Part shown: in pieces, positions 1-8,027 of the stretch
How the letters are laid out: each line of letters opens with the position of its first letter
Position numbering within the stretch: position 1 is the first letter of the stretch
Assembly (NCBI RefSeq): GCF_000411455.1
Contig: NZ_KE150457.1
Location: 184,401 to 248,400 of the forward strand
Direction of reading: 5' to 3'
From: Microbacterium sp. oral taxon 186 str. F0373
Lineage (GTDB): Bacteria; Actinomycetota; Actinomycetes; Actinomycetales; Microbacteriaceae
DNA: 64,000 nucleotides
The notes under the pieces: generated by a model
The model's input: only the letters and a program-made list of their open reading frames with translations
What the model was told of the DNA's origin: nothing
The model's database searches: none
Made by a program: the position numbers and the translations under genes

Positions 1-211
1 TCGTCGCGGCGTCGGCGATGTCGCCCGCCACCATCACCATCCGCTCGTCCGAGGCCTCTGCGCGCAGTGCGTCGAGCCGTTCGGCGGAGATGTCGGCGCC
101 GATCACGCGAGCACCCTCGCGATGCAAGCGCACCGCGGTCGCCCGACCGATGCCCGATCCCGCCCCCGTCACGATGATCGTCTGTCCCGTGAATCCCGAC
201 GCCTGTTCCAT
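1..211 (-). CDS. SDR family oxidoreductase, N-terminal part (cut by window edge)
   Basis: This is the first 70 or so residues of a short-chain dehydrogenase/reductase; the rest lies beyond the left edge. The protein opens MEQASGFTGQTIIVTGAGSG and continues into GIGRATAV, which together give the TGxxxGIG dinucleotide-binding turn of the Rossmann fold. An acidic residue in IGADIS at the end of the second strand would favour NAD over NADP. A GAAGGAG ribosome site lies seven bases before the ATG. The catalytic YxxxK region is outside the window, so substrate cannot be inferred. Confidence 0.85.
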   Translation of the reverse strand, partial: MEQASGFTGQTIIVTGAGSGIGRATAVRLHREGARVIGADISAERLDALRAEASDERMVMVAGDIADAAT

Positions 212-319
212 GGCTGCTCCTTCGCATGCAACGGCAGCGGCCGGATCGTCGCTGTCATCTCGACGGTACGCCGATCAGGACGGCACCGGGAGGGCGTGCG
301 GCTATGGATCTGCCGCGCG

Positions 320-1585
320 TCAGTTCACGCAGGGCACCGCACCCGAGACCATCGGCTGCTGCGAGTTGGTGTAGCTCTGCGAGGTCGGCGAACCCGATGG
401 CGACGGCGACGAGCCGTCTCCCCCATCGGAGGGAGAGCGCGGCGCGTCGGTCGCGGCGTCGTTGGGGGCGTCGGTCGGCGCGGCGGTCGCCGACGGCGGG
501 TTGAGCAGGTCGCGCACGATGCCGGCGATCTTGTCCTGGTCGACGATGTTGACGCTCTCGCCGTCGATCGTGCCGAACCGCTCGACCGGCAGCGTCTGGA
601 AGGTGATGTCACCGCCGGCGAGGCGCTGCGCGGTGCTCGCGAGGCTCAGCAGGTCGAAGCCCTGATCGATCGCCACGTACTGCTTCGCCGTGTCGATGAG
701 CGAGCGCATCGCCCCGAAGTCCGTGAACGTCTGCGCACTCTTGAGCTTGACCGCGAGCGAGATCATGAACGCCTGCTGCCGGCGCGTGCGGTCGAGGTCG
801 GTGAGATCGACGTTCTCGTACTGCGTGTCGCGACGCTGCCGCACGAACGCCATCGCCTGCGCGGCATCGATCTGCTGCATCCCCGCGGCGAAGTTCGCGC
901 CCGAGAACGTGTCGGCCGTCGCCTGGTTGAGGCACACCGTGATCGGCTGCACCGCCTGTGCGACGCGATAGAACGCTGCCATCGTCACTTCGACGAAGTG
1001 GTCGATGCGCACGCCGCCGAGAAACGACGAGACGGTCTGGATCTGCGCCTGCCGCGCGGCGTCGCGGGCTCGCTGATACGCCGTCGCATCGTCGGTGCCG
1101 TTGCCGGTCAGCTCGTCGTACGTGGCCTGGAACGTGCGGCCGTAGTCCTCTTTGATCTTGCCCTTCGTGACCCCGTCGGGCGCGTTCGCGTAGTCGACGT
1201 AGTCGTCCCTCGGGATCGAGATGCCGACCGCCTTGCCGCCGTTGGCCGAGATGTGGATGAACATCAGCACGTTCGTGTTGTAGCCGCCGACGCTCTCATC
1301 CTCCGCGTGGATCGCGTCGTAGATCTCCTGCGGGAAGGGCTTGCCGTCCTGATCGACGCGACTGTCGAGTCCCATCACCAGGATGTTGACCTCTCCCGTG
1401 TTCTGCGCGACCCCGGGGCTGGCCGACGGCATCGCGATGTCGGAGCGGTGGATGCCGTTGAGGTCGGAAGCCACGACGGCCACCACTGCGATGACGGCGG
1501 CGGCGAGCACGGCGAGAATTCCCACGGTCACCCGGCGGCGCCGGATCTGCACGCGGCGTGAGACGGGACGAGACGTTCGAGACAC
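320..1585 (-). CDS. LCP (LytR-CpsA-Psr) family protein
   Basis: A membrane-anchored LCP enzyme of 421 residues. This family transfers undecaprenyl-linked glycopolymers to peptidoglycan (in actinobacteria, arabinogalactan or other secondary wall polymers). A basic N-terminus (RRVQIRRRR, about 11-19) is followed by one membrane helix at about 20-40, so the catalytic domain would face outside. The domain begins at NILVMGLDSR (67-76) and holds the conserved arginine/aspartate segment GISIPRDDYV (121-130). Residues about 365-410 are a low-complexity Pro/Ser/Ala/Asp tail, common in exported LCP proteins. The start is GTG. There is no clear ribosome site. It is monocistronic in this window. Confidence 0.88.
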   Translation of the reverse strand: MSRTSRPVSRRVQIRRRRVTVGILAVLAAAVIAVVAVVASDLNGIHRSDIAMPSASPGVAQNTGEVNILVMGLDSRVDQDGKPFPQEIYDAIHAEDESVGGYNTNVLMFIHISANGGKAVGISIPRDDYVDYANAPDGVTKGKIKEDYGRTFQATYDELTGNGTDDATAYQRARDAARQAQIQTVSSFLGGVRIDHFVEVTMAAFYRVAQAVQPITVCLNQATADTFSGANFAAGMQQIDAAQAMAFVRQRRDTQYENVDLTDLDRTRRQQAFMISLAVKLKSAQTFTDFGAMRSLIDTAKQYVAIDQGFDLLSLASTAQRLAGGDITFQTLPVERFGTIDGESVNIVDQDKIAGIVRDLLNPPSATAAPTDAPNDAATDAPRSPSDGGDGSSPSPSGSPTSQSYTNSQQPMVSGAVPCVN

Positions 1586-1712
1586 CGACAGATCGTGTCA
1601 GAGGCAACCTATCGCCCCGGTGTGAGAGGCCTGGGAGGATCATCCTCCCGAAGGATGCCGATGCACCCGCGGCACGATGTGGAGCCCACCCTGCGGTTCG
1701 TAGCGTCGAGAC

Positions 1713-1874
1713 ATGACCACCTCGAGCCTCACCCGTTCCTCGTCCTCCGTCCGCGCCGCCATCCTCTCGGTGCTCGGAAGCATGGTGGCGATCGGCGTCA
1801 TCGCCATCGGCCTGCTCGTCGTTCCCGTCGCAGCCCTCCTCGTCTTCGGTCCCGCTCTGCTGGCTCGCTTCTGA
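1713..1874 (+). CDS. small predicted membrane protein, 53 aa
   Basis: An unrecognised small protein with a Ser/Thr/Arg-rich first 15 residues and then one long hydrophobic stretch (about 16-53), ending LVFGPALLASF. The ATG is exactly six bases after TAGCGT (1701-1706), the same leaderless start arrangement used by the next gene and by many others here. That is the main reason to believe it is real. It lies between the divergent LCP gene and the 703-residue membrane protein. There is no functional assignment; a spurious call remains possible because the hydrophobic composition could arise by chance. Confidence 0.5.
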   Translation: MTTSSLTRSSSSVRAAILSVLGSMVAIGVIAIGLLVVPVAALLVFGPALLARF

Positions 1875-1932
1875 GCGTTCGGCGACCGCCCGGAGACGAC
1901 GCGGTGACCGTCGCTGCCGGTACGGTGAAGGC

Positions 1933-4044
1933 ATGACGGAGACAGCGCCTGCCGCCTCCCCCGCAGGCGCAGATCAGCTCGCGACGACGCGGGCCCACGC
2001 TCTCGTGCGTCTCGTGCGCCATCTGCCGGCCACGCTGCTCACCGTGGCCGCCGTGTTCATCGTCGGCCTCCTTTCGCAGGGCCTGTGGTCGCCCTTCGAC
2101 GAAAGCGCAGGCATGGACACGTGGGCGTACGGTCTGCCCGCGCTCGAAGCCGGTCGATGGTGGACGCCGATCACCGGCACGTTCTTCGTCGCTGAGCCCT
2201 GGCTGTTCCTGCCGACCCTGATCGGATTCGTCGGGATGGGTGTGCTCGAGTACGCCCGCGGCACCCGGGTGGCCCTCGCGTACTTCTGGGTCGGCCAGAT
2301 CGTCGCCGTCCTGGCGACATCGCTGCTGTTGGCCGCGCTCAGCGTCTTCTCCGGCTGGGAGTGGGTGCAAGACACCGCCACCACGCTCGATGTCGGTGCC
2401 AGCGGCGGCACCTTCGCATGCATCGCCGCCGTGATCGGTCTGCTCGCCTCGCCGTGGCGGCTGCGGGCATGGCTCGTGCTCATCGCGGTCGTCATCGTCG
2501 GCGTCCTCGTGCTGGGAACCATGGCGGACCTCTCCCACCTCATCGCCGTGCTCGTCGTGCTCGCGTTCGATCGGACCCTGCGACCGCGTCGCGCCACCAT
2601 CCGCGAGCAGCGCCTGATCGCCTTCATCGGCATGCTCGCCTTCGTCGGCATCGAAGTGATCCTGACGCTCATCCCTACCTACGGCCCGTTCGGGACCACC
2701 GACCCGCTCTCCAGCGACTGGACGACGACGGCCATCGACGTCGTCGTGGTGCTCGTGATCGCACAGGGCCTCCGGCGCGCGCGGCGCTGGGCGTGGATCT
2801 GCGCTCTCGTTCTGCTGGCGCTGAACATCCTGGCCGCGGCGCTGCTCGCGGTCATCGTCACGCTGGACGTGCGTCTCGACCTCGGCGTCCCCGTCGACGG
2901 CGAGACGGCGATCGAGATCGGCAGCGGCCTGATCGCGCTCGTGCTGCTCGTCTATCTGATCGTGGTGCGCGCCGCGTTCTCCGGCGCCCGACGCAGCGCG
3001 CTCGGGGCGCCAGGCGCGCAGCCGAGCACCGCCGAGGTCGCCGACCTCATCCGCACGCACGGCGGCGGCACGCTGTCGTGGATGACGACATGGGAGGGCA
3101 ACAGCTACCTGCGCACGAGCACCGGCGTCGTCGCGTATCAGATCCGCGCCGGGGCGGCGATCGCCCTCGCCGACCCGCTCGGGCCCGAAGAGGGACGGGC
3201 CGCCTCTGTGGCCGAGTTCATCGCGGCATCCGAGGAAGCGGCCCTCATCCCGTGCTTCTTCAGCGCGGGAGCCGCCACGCAGGCGGCCGTGCCGGACTCG
3301 TGGCGCGCGCTCGTCGTCGCGGACGACACGATCGTCGACCTGCCGGGTCTGGCCTACACCGGCAAGCGGTGGAACTCGGTGCGCACCACCCTCAACCGGG
3401 CCAGCCGCGAGGAGATGGCCTTCCGCTTGACGCACCTGCGCGACGAGTCGTGGGGCGTGCGCACGCAGCTGCAGGCGATCTCGAACCAGTGGGTCGGCGA
3501 GAAGCAGCTGCCCGAGATGCGCTTCACGCTGGGAACGCTCGCCGAAGCGGACGATCCCGAGGTGCGCATCGCGCTCGCCCTCGACGCGCGCGGCGATGTG
3601 CACGGCTTCCTGTCGTGGATGCCGGTGTACGGCGAAGGCGTCGTGCGCGGCTGGACGCTTGACCTGATGCGCCGCCGCGAGCACGGGTTCGGGCCGGTGA
3701 TGGAGTATCTGATCGGCAGCTCGGCCCTAGCCTTCCGGGACGAGGGCGCCGAGTTCATGTCGCTGTCGGGCGCGCCGCTCACCCACGAGTACCCGCCCGA
3801 GGCCCAGGGGCTGGCGGCGCTGAGCACACGACTGTCCGACGCGCTCGAACCGGTGTACGGATTCCAGTCGCTGCACCGCTTCAAGCACAAGTTCCACCCA
3901 CGCTACGAGACCATGTCGCTGCTGTTCCGCGACGAGGCCGACCTGCCGCGGATCGGGGCGGGACTCACGCGCGCGTTCCTGCCCTCCGCGACGACGCGGC
4001 AGTTCGCCAGCGCCGGTCTGGAGCTCCTGCGCGGCGAGCGCTGA
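1933..4044 (+). CDS. rhomboid-like membrane domain fused to DUF2156 (MprF-type aminoacyl-phosphatidylglycerol synthase)
   Basis: A 703-residue two-part protein. The C-terminal half (about 365-690) is the DUF2156 domain found in MprF/LysX, a GNAT-fold domain that transfers an amino acid from aminoacyl-tRNA to phosphatidylglycerol and lowers membrane negative charge. The N-terminal half has about eight to ten membrane helices. It is not a typical MprF flippase: it carries DVGASGGTF (153-161) and, 45 residues later, ADLSHLIAV (His202), which resemble the GxSG and His of rhomboid proteases. Whether that part is catalytic is unknown. The start follows TACGGT by six bases (leaderless pattern). Lipid modification is inferred from family only; the amino acid used cannot be read from the sequence. 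Confidence 0.8.
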   Translation: MTETAPAASPAGADQLATTRAHALVRLVRHLPATLLTVAAVFIVGLLSQGLWSPFDESAGMDTWAYGLPALEAGRWWTPITGTFFVAEPWLFLPTLIGFVGMGVLEYARGTRVALAYFWVGQIVAVLATSLLLAALSVFSGWEWVQDTATTLDVGASGGTFACIAAVIGLLASPWRLRAWLVLIAVVIVGVLVLGTMADLSHLIAVLVVLAFDRTLRPRRATIREQRLIAFIGMLAFVGIEVILTLIPTYGPFGTTDPLSSDWTTTAIDVVVVLVIAQGLRRARRWAWICALVLLALNILAAALLAVIVTLDVRLDLGVPVDGETAIEIGSGLIALVLLVYLIVVRAAFSGARRSALGAPGAQPSTAEVADLIRTHGGGTLSWMTTWEGNSYLRTSTGVVAYQIRAGAAIALADPLGPEEGRAASVAEFIAASEEAALIPCFFSAGAATQAAVPDSWRALVVADDTIVDLPGLAYTGKRWNSVRTTLNRASREEMAFRLTHLRDESWGVRTQLQAISNQWVGEKQLPEMRFTLGTLAEADDPEVRIALALDARGDVHGFLSWMPVYGEGVVRGWTLDLMRRREHGFGPVMEYLIGSSALAFRDEGAEFMSLSGAPLTHEYPPEAQGLAALSTRLSDALEPVYGFQSLHRFKHKFHPRYETMSLLFRDEADLPRIGAGLTRAFLPSATTRQFASAGLELLRGER

Positions 4045-4068
4045 GCGTCGACCGATGCTGCGGCGCGT

Positions 4069-4911
4069 TCAGGGCGCCACGAGGAAGAACGCGTCCAGCA
4101 GCCCCGGGTTGTGGGCGTGGACGAGCACCGCGAACACGACGGCGTCGAAGAGCAGGTGGACGGTGACGACGTAGCCGAGCGAGCGGGTCTTGAGGAAGAT
4201 GACCGCCTGCAGCAGAGCGAACGGAATCGTCAGCACCGGTCCCCATGCACGGTAGCCGAGCTCCCACAGGAACGAGACGAACACGACCGCCTGCAGCAGG
4301 GTGGCCGCGGCATCCGGGAGATGACGGCGCAGCAGCGCGAACACCGTGCAGATGAAGAAGAGCTCGTCCCAGATGCCCACGGCACCGACGCCGACGAACA
4401 GCCGGCCGATGAGGTCGGGGCTGTCCACCACCGGCCAGTTGCGGTACACGCCCGAGGTGATGAAGTAGAACGGCAGGATCAGCCAGCCGAGCACGAGCAC
4501 GGCGGCGAGCCATCCCCACTGCCAGCCGCGCCAGTGTCCCCCGCCCCGCCACGGGAATCGGATCGCCCGATCGCGGTACACCCACCGCGAGACGGCGTAG
4601 GGCAGCGCGACCGCACCGCCCAGCGCGAGGGTGAATCGCAGCATCGAGAGGGTGTCGAGCTTCGCCTCCAGCGAGATCGAGCTCACCACGAGCATGCCCA
4701 TCGCGATGAGCGACAGGTCGCGCGCGAGCGACGGTGCGGATGCCGCGACCCGCCGCCGCTCGAGGACGACGGCTGCCCCCACCCCGATGACCAGCAGCGC
4801 GATGCCGAGCAGCGGCTGCAGCAGAACGAAGAACGCGGGCGCGGCCAGGCACACCGCCGCCGCGGGAAGGACGCCCACCCCGAGCCGCCGCGTGTCGACG
4901 ACCTCTCTCAC
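4069..4911 (-). CDS. CPBP-like (CAAX protease-type) membrane protein
   Basis: A 280-residue polytopic membrane protein with about eight hydrophobic segments, last of a trmB-MFS-CPBP run. The segment WDELFFICTVFALLRR resembles motif 1 (EExxxR) of CPBP intramembrane proteases but with Asp-Glu in place of Glu-Glu. HLLFDAVVF near the C-terminus resembles the HxxxD/N motif 3. CPBP members include prenyl-protein endopeptidases and bacteriocin-immunity proteins. With a non-standard motif 1, activity here is uncertain. The GTG start overlaps the MFS stop in GTGA, implying translational coupling. Confidence 0.7.
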   Translation of the reverse strand: MREVVDTRRLGVGVLPAAAVCLAAPAFFVLLQPLLGIALLVIGVGAAVVLERRRVAASAPSLARDLSLIAMGMLVVSSISLEAKLDTLSMLRFTLALGGAVALPYAVSRWVYRDRAIRFPWRGGGHWRGWQWGWLAAVLVLGWLILPFYFITSGVYRNWPVVDSPDLIGRLFVGVGAVGIWDELFFICTVFALLRRHLPDAAATLLQAVVFVSFLWELGYRAWGPVLTIPFALLQAVIFLKTRSLGYVVTVHLLFDAVVFAVLVHAHNPGLLDAFFLVAP

Positions 4912-6206
4912 GGCGGGCCCTCCCCGTCATCGTCGAGAGGGTGAGCGATCTCGTCCTGCGGCATGCGCGCGATCCACAGCACGATCAGCGACAGTACGAA
5001 GGGAACGAGCCCCGCCACGATGAAGATGACGGGGATCGCGACGACGGCGGACAGGGGTCCGGCAAGCGCCATGGAGATGGGCATGAGCGCGAGGGAGACG
5101 AAGAAGTCCAGGCTCGAGATGCGCCCGAGCATGTGGCGCGGCACCCTGAGCTGCAGGAGCGTCCCCCAGATGACGTTGCCGTAGCTGAAGCCGAAGCCGC
5201 ACGCGAAGCCGCTCACCGCCATCAGCCAGTACTCGTGTGTGAGGCCGATGATCACGAACGGCAGGGTGCTGAGGCCCCAGACGAGGGTCATCGTGGTGAG
5301 GTAGTGCCGCGGCATCCGCAGCGACGAGACGACGACCGATCCCACCACCCCGCCGGCGCCGAAGCACGCCAGCAGGAAGCCGAACAGACGCGGATCGGCA
5401 CCGAAGCGCTCTCGTGTGACGAACGGCAACAGCACCTCCTCGGGACCCATCGTCACGAGCACCCAGATCGTCGCGAACAGCAGCGTCCACAGCAGCCACG
5501 GGGTGCGGATCGTGAAGAGCACGGCTTCGACGAGGTCGTGACGGATGCTCCGGACCGATACGGCGCCATCGGACGTGTCGGCGGGGGCGGGAGCCGGTTC
5601 GGGGCGGAGGAACAGCAGCAGCACGAGCGCGGCCGCGTGGGCGAGGAGCACGGCGACGGCGGCCTGGCTCGGGATCAGCGCGGCGAGCAGAAGTCCCGCC
5701 ATCGCGGGGCCGGCGGCCTGCTGCAGGGCGGGACGTACCGCGCCTTCGAGCCCGTTCGCCGGCAGCAGGTGCTCGGCCGGAAGTATGCGCGGAAGGATCG
5801 CGCTGTAGGAGGGAAAGAAGAAGCCCGCCCCGGCGCCGAGCACGAGCGAGACGATCGTGAGGTGGACGATCGTGAGGGTGCCGAACTGGCCCACCACGAC
5901 GACCGAGCCGACGGCGAGGACATTCGCCGTCTCCACGGCACGCAGGATCACCCGGCGCGGCAGGCGGTCGGCGGCGATACCTCCCGGGATCGCACAGGCG
6001 AGAAGACCGATCGCGTTCGCGGCGGCGACGAGGGACAGCTGCACGGGATCGTCGTCGATGCGGATGACCGCGTAGACCATGACGACGGCCCACATCCCGG
6101 CCGCCGAGATCGACAGCACGACTGCGCCGAACAAAATGCGGAAGTCACGGTGCGCCAGAGGCCGCACGGCCCGCCAGCGATCGCGGGCGGGGGGCGCCGC
6201 GCTCAC
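4908..6206 (-). CDS. MFS transporter (EntS/MFS_3-like exporter)
   Basis: A 12-helix major facilitator protein of 432 residues. I place the start at the GTG that overlaps the trmB stop (GTGAGC, product MSAAPPARDRW). The longer open frame upstream runs inside trmB and is arginine-rich, unlike a real N-terminus. The loop ADRLPRRVIL after helix 2 is the MFS signature loop. The LGRISSL segment resembles the EntS/TetA-like MFS_3 group, whose members export siderophores or drugs. The substrate is unknown. It is coupled on both sides, to trmB and to the CPBP gene. Confidence 0.85.
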   Translation of the reverse strand: MSAAPPARDRWRAVRPLAHRDFRILFGAVVLSISAAGMWAVVMVYAVIRIDDDPVQLSLVAAANAIGLLACAIPGGIAADRLPRRVILRAVETANVLAVGSVVVVGQFGTLTIVHLTIVSLVLGAGAGFFFPSYSAILPRILPAEHLLPANGLEGAVRPALQQAAGPAMAGLLLAALIPSQAAVAVLLAHAAALVLLLFLRPEPAPAPADTSDGAVSVRSIRHDLVEAVLFTIRTPWLLWTLLFATIWVLVTMGPEEVLLPFVTRERFGADPRLFGFLLACFGAGGVVGSVVVSSLRMPRHYLTTMTLVWGLSTLPFVIIGLTHEYWLMAVSGFACGFGFSYGNVIWGTLLQLRVPRHMLGRISSLDFFVSLALMPISMALAGPLSAVVAIPVIFIVAGLVPFVLSLIVLWIARMPQDEIAHPLDDDGEGPP

Positions 6207-6949
6207 GCGCCCGAGTCCACGCGCGGTAGGCGGCGGTAGACGAGGTCGCGGATCTCGCGGCCCTTCGCGAGACCCTTGCGCTCGAACGCCGTCATCACGC
6301 GGCCCCCGAACCGCTCGGCCCACTCACCGTCGAACGCGGGCGCGAACGCGTCGACGCCGGCGAGGACCTCGCGCATCTGCAGGGCGTACTCCTGCCAGTC
6401 GGTCGCCAACCGCAGCCGTCCCCCGTCACGCAGCGCCCGCGCGGCGAGCGGCGGGAACGGCGGCGCGATCAGGCGACGCTTGTTGTGCTTCGCCTTGTGC
6501 CACGGGTCGGGGAAGAAGATCCACAGCTCATCCACGCTCGCCGCCGGCAGCAGGTGCTCGAGCACCTCGGGAGCATTGGCCTCGACGAGACGGAGGTTGC
6601 GGATGCCGGCGCGGTCGGCGTCGAGCATGGTGCGCGCCAGCCCCGCGCGGAACACCTCCACCGCGAGGAAATCACGCTCGGGCGCGGCGGCAGCGGCGTG
6701 GACGATCGCATGACCCTGACCCGATCCGATCTCGACGGTCAGGGGCGCCGTGCGCCCGAACACCTCGGCGGGCACGATCGAGGTCCCCGGAAGGATGCTG
6801 GTGGCCGCGGCATCCCGCTGCACGTCGATGACGTACTGCGGTGACAGCTCCGCCCACGCGCGCTCCTGCGCGTCGCTCATCCGGCCGCTGCGGCGCACGA
6901 ACGAGACGGGCTTGTCGCGGAAACGGGGAGCATCTCTCTCGTGCGGCAC
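6203..6949 (-). CDS. trmB: tRNA (guanosine(46)-N7)-methyltransferase
   Basis: TrmB methylates N7 of G46 in the tRNA variable loop using S-adenosylmethionine. The SAM-binding glycine loop is VEIGSGQG (72-79). The family signature LWIFFPDPWHKAKHNKRR sits at about 142-159, and its PDPW-HKKRHxKRR core carries catalytic and tRNA-contact residues. The length of 248 is normal. The start is GTG, six bases after TAGCCT (6956-6961 on this strand), so the transcript is probably leaderless. It is first in a three-gene unit with an MFS transporter and a CPBP protein, which have no evident link to tRNA modification. Confidence 0.95.
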   Translation of the reverse strand: MPHERDAPRFRDKPVSFVRRSGRMSDAQERAWAELSPQYVIDVQRDAAATSILPGTSIVPAEVFGRTAPLTVEIGSGQGHAIVHAAAAAPERDFLAVEVFRAGLARTMLDADRAGIRNLRLVEANAPEVLEHLLPAASVDELWIFFPDPWHKAKHNKRRLIAPPFPPLAARALRDGGRLRLATDWQEYALQMREVLAGVDAFAPAFDGEWAERFGGRVMTAFERKGLAKGREIRDLVYRRLPRVDSGA

Positions 6950-7005
6950 CCGACCAGGCTACCGGCGGGCACGCTGATTGCGGCGGTGACGACCGAGCGA
7001 CGGGC

Positions 7006-7854
7006 TCAGGCGGTGACGAAGTCGATGAGCTCTTCGACACGGCCCAGCAGCGCCGGATCGAGGTCGCGGTAGCTGTGCACGGCTCCGAGGATGCGCTGCC
7101 ACGTACGGGCGATGTCGGCTTGATCGTGCGCGGGCCAGCCGAGAGCGCGGCTGACACCCACCTTCCACTCGATACCGCGGGGCACGTCGGGCCAGGCCGC
7201 GATGCCGAGCGCGCGCGGCGTCACGCACTGCCACACGTCGATGTGCGGGTGACCGACGATCCGCACGTGAGCGCCGTGGGGGCCCCGGGCGACCGCGTCG
7301 GCGATGCGCGACTCCTTCGAGCCGGGCACGAGGTGATCGACGAGCACGCCGTAGCGCCGTCCCGGCCCGGGCGGCTCCTCGCGCAGCACGTCTTCGAGCA
7401 GGTCGACGCCCTGGAGGTATTCGACCACGACCCGTTCGACGCGAAGATCATCGCCCCACACCTTCTCGACGAGCTCGGCGTCGTGGCGTCCCTCCACGAG
7501 GATCCGCGAGGCGCGGGCCACGCGGGCGCGAGCGGTCTCGGCGGCGAACGATCCGGAGGCGGTGCGGCGCGGGCCGGATGCCGCGGCCTTCGGCGCCTCC
7601 AGGACGACCGCCTGCCCGTCGATGAGGAAGCCTCCCCCCAGGGGGAACAGGCGGCGGCGGCCGAGGCGGTCCTCCAGCTCGACGTGACCGGACTGGATGC
7701 CGGTGACGGCACCGCAGAAGCCGTCACCGGCGATCTCCACCACGAGCTCCGGCGTGGCTGCGACGCGCGGCACCGCGCGGCGGCCCGCGTCTCGCCACCC
7801 CGCCGCCAGCACATCTGCGCCGTAGCGATCGGCACCGAATCCGTCGTTGTTCAT
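7006..7854 (-). CDS. DUF3097 family protein
   Basis: This actinobacterial protein of about 282 residues belongs to a family of unknown function (DUF3097), recognised from overall sequence including DRYGADVLAAGW at the start and ILVEGRHDAELVEKVWGDDL in the middle. That central stretch resembles the TOPRIM-like acidic motif EGxxD of DNA-processing enzymes, but this is only a hint. The ATG was chosen because GGAGG lies five bases upstream; the open frame extends further upstream without such a site. It faces away from the TPM/PspA operon and lies 56 bp upstream of trmB on the same strand. Confidence 0.8.
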   Translation of the reverse strand: MNNDGFGADRYGADVLAAGWRDAGRRAVPRVAATPELVVEIAGDGFCGAVTGIQSGHVELEDRLGRRRLFPLGGGFLIDGQAVVLEAPKAAASGPRRTASGSFAAETARARVARASRILVEGRHDAELVEKVWGDDLRVERVVVEYLQGVDLLEDVLREEPPGPGRRYGVLVDHLVPGSKESRIADAVARGPHGAHVRIVGHPHIDVWQCVTPRALGIAAWPDVPRGIEWKVGVSRALGWPAHDQADIARTWQRILGAVHSYRDLDPALLGRVEELIDFVTA

Positions 7855-8027
7855 GGTTCCTCCGAACGCGACACCATACCGGCCCGCATCGGTGCCGACG
7901 CAGGGACAGGCCGGGGAGGGCAAGACCCACGGCATCCCCGCAGGCCGCCTATCGGGTCATGCCGTTCGCGACATAGGATCGGCGTGAGGAGCGAGGATCC
8001 CGCACCTCGCGCAGGGGAGGAACACGC

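Noticed and set aside
1798..3684. 628-codon open frame antisense to the DUF2156 gene
   Set aside because: Its product is Arg/His/Asp-rich with no domain, and the plus-strand gene is well supported. It is a by-product of high third-position GC.
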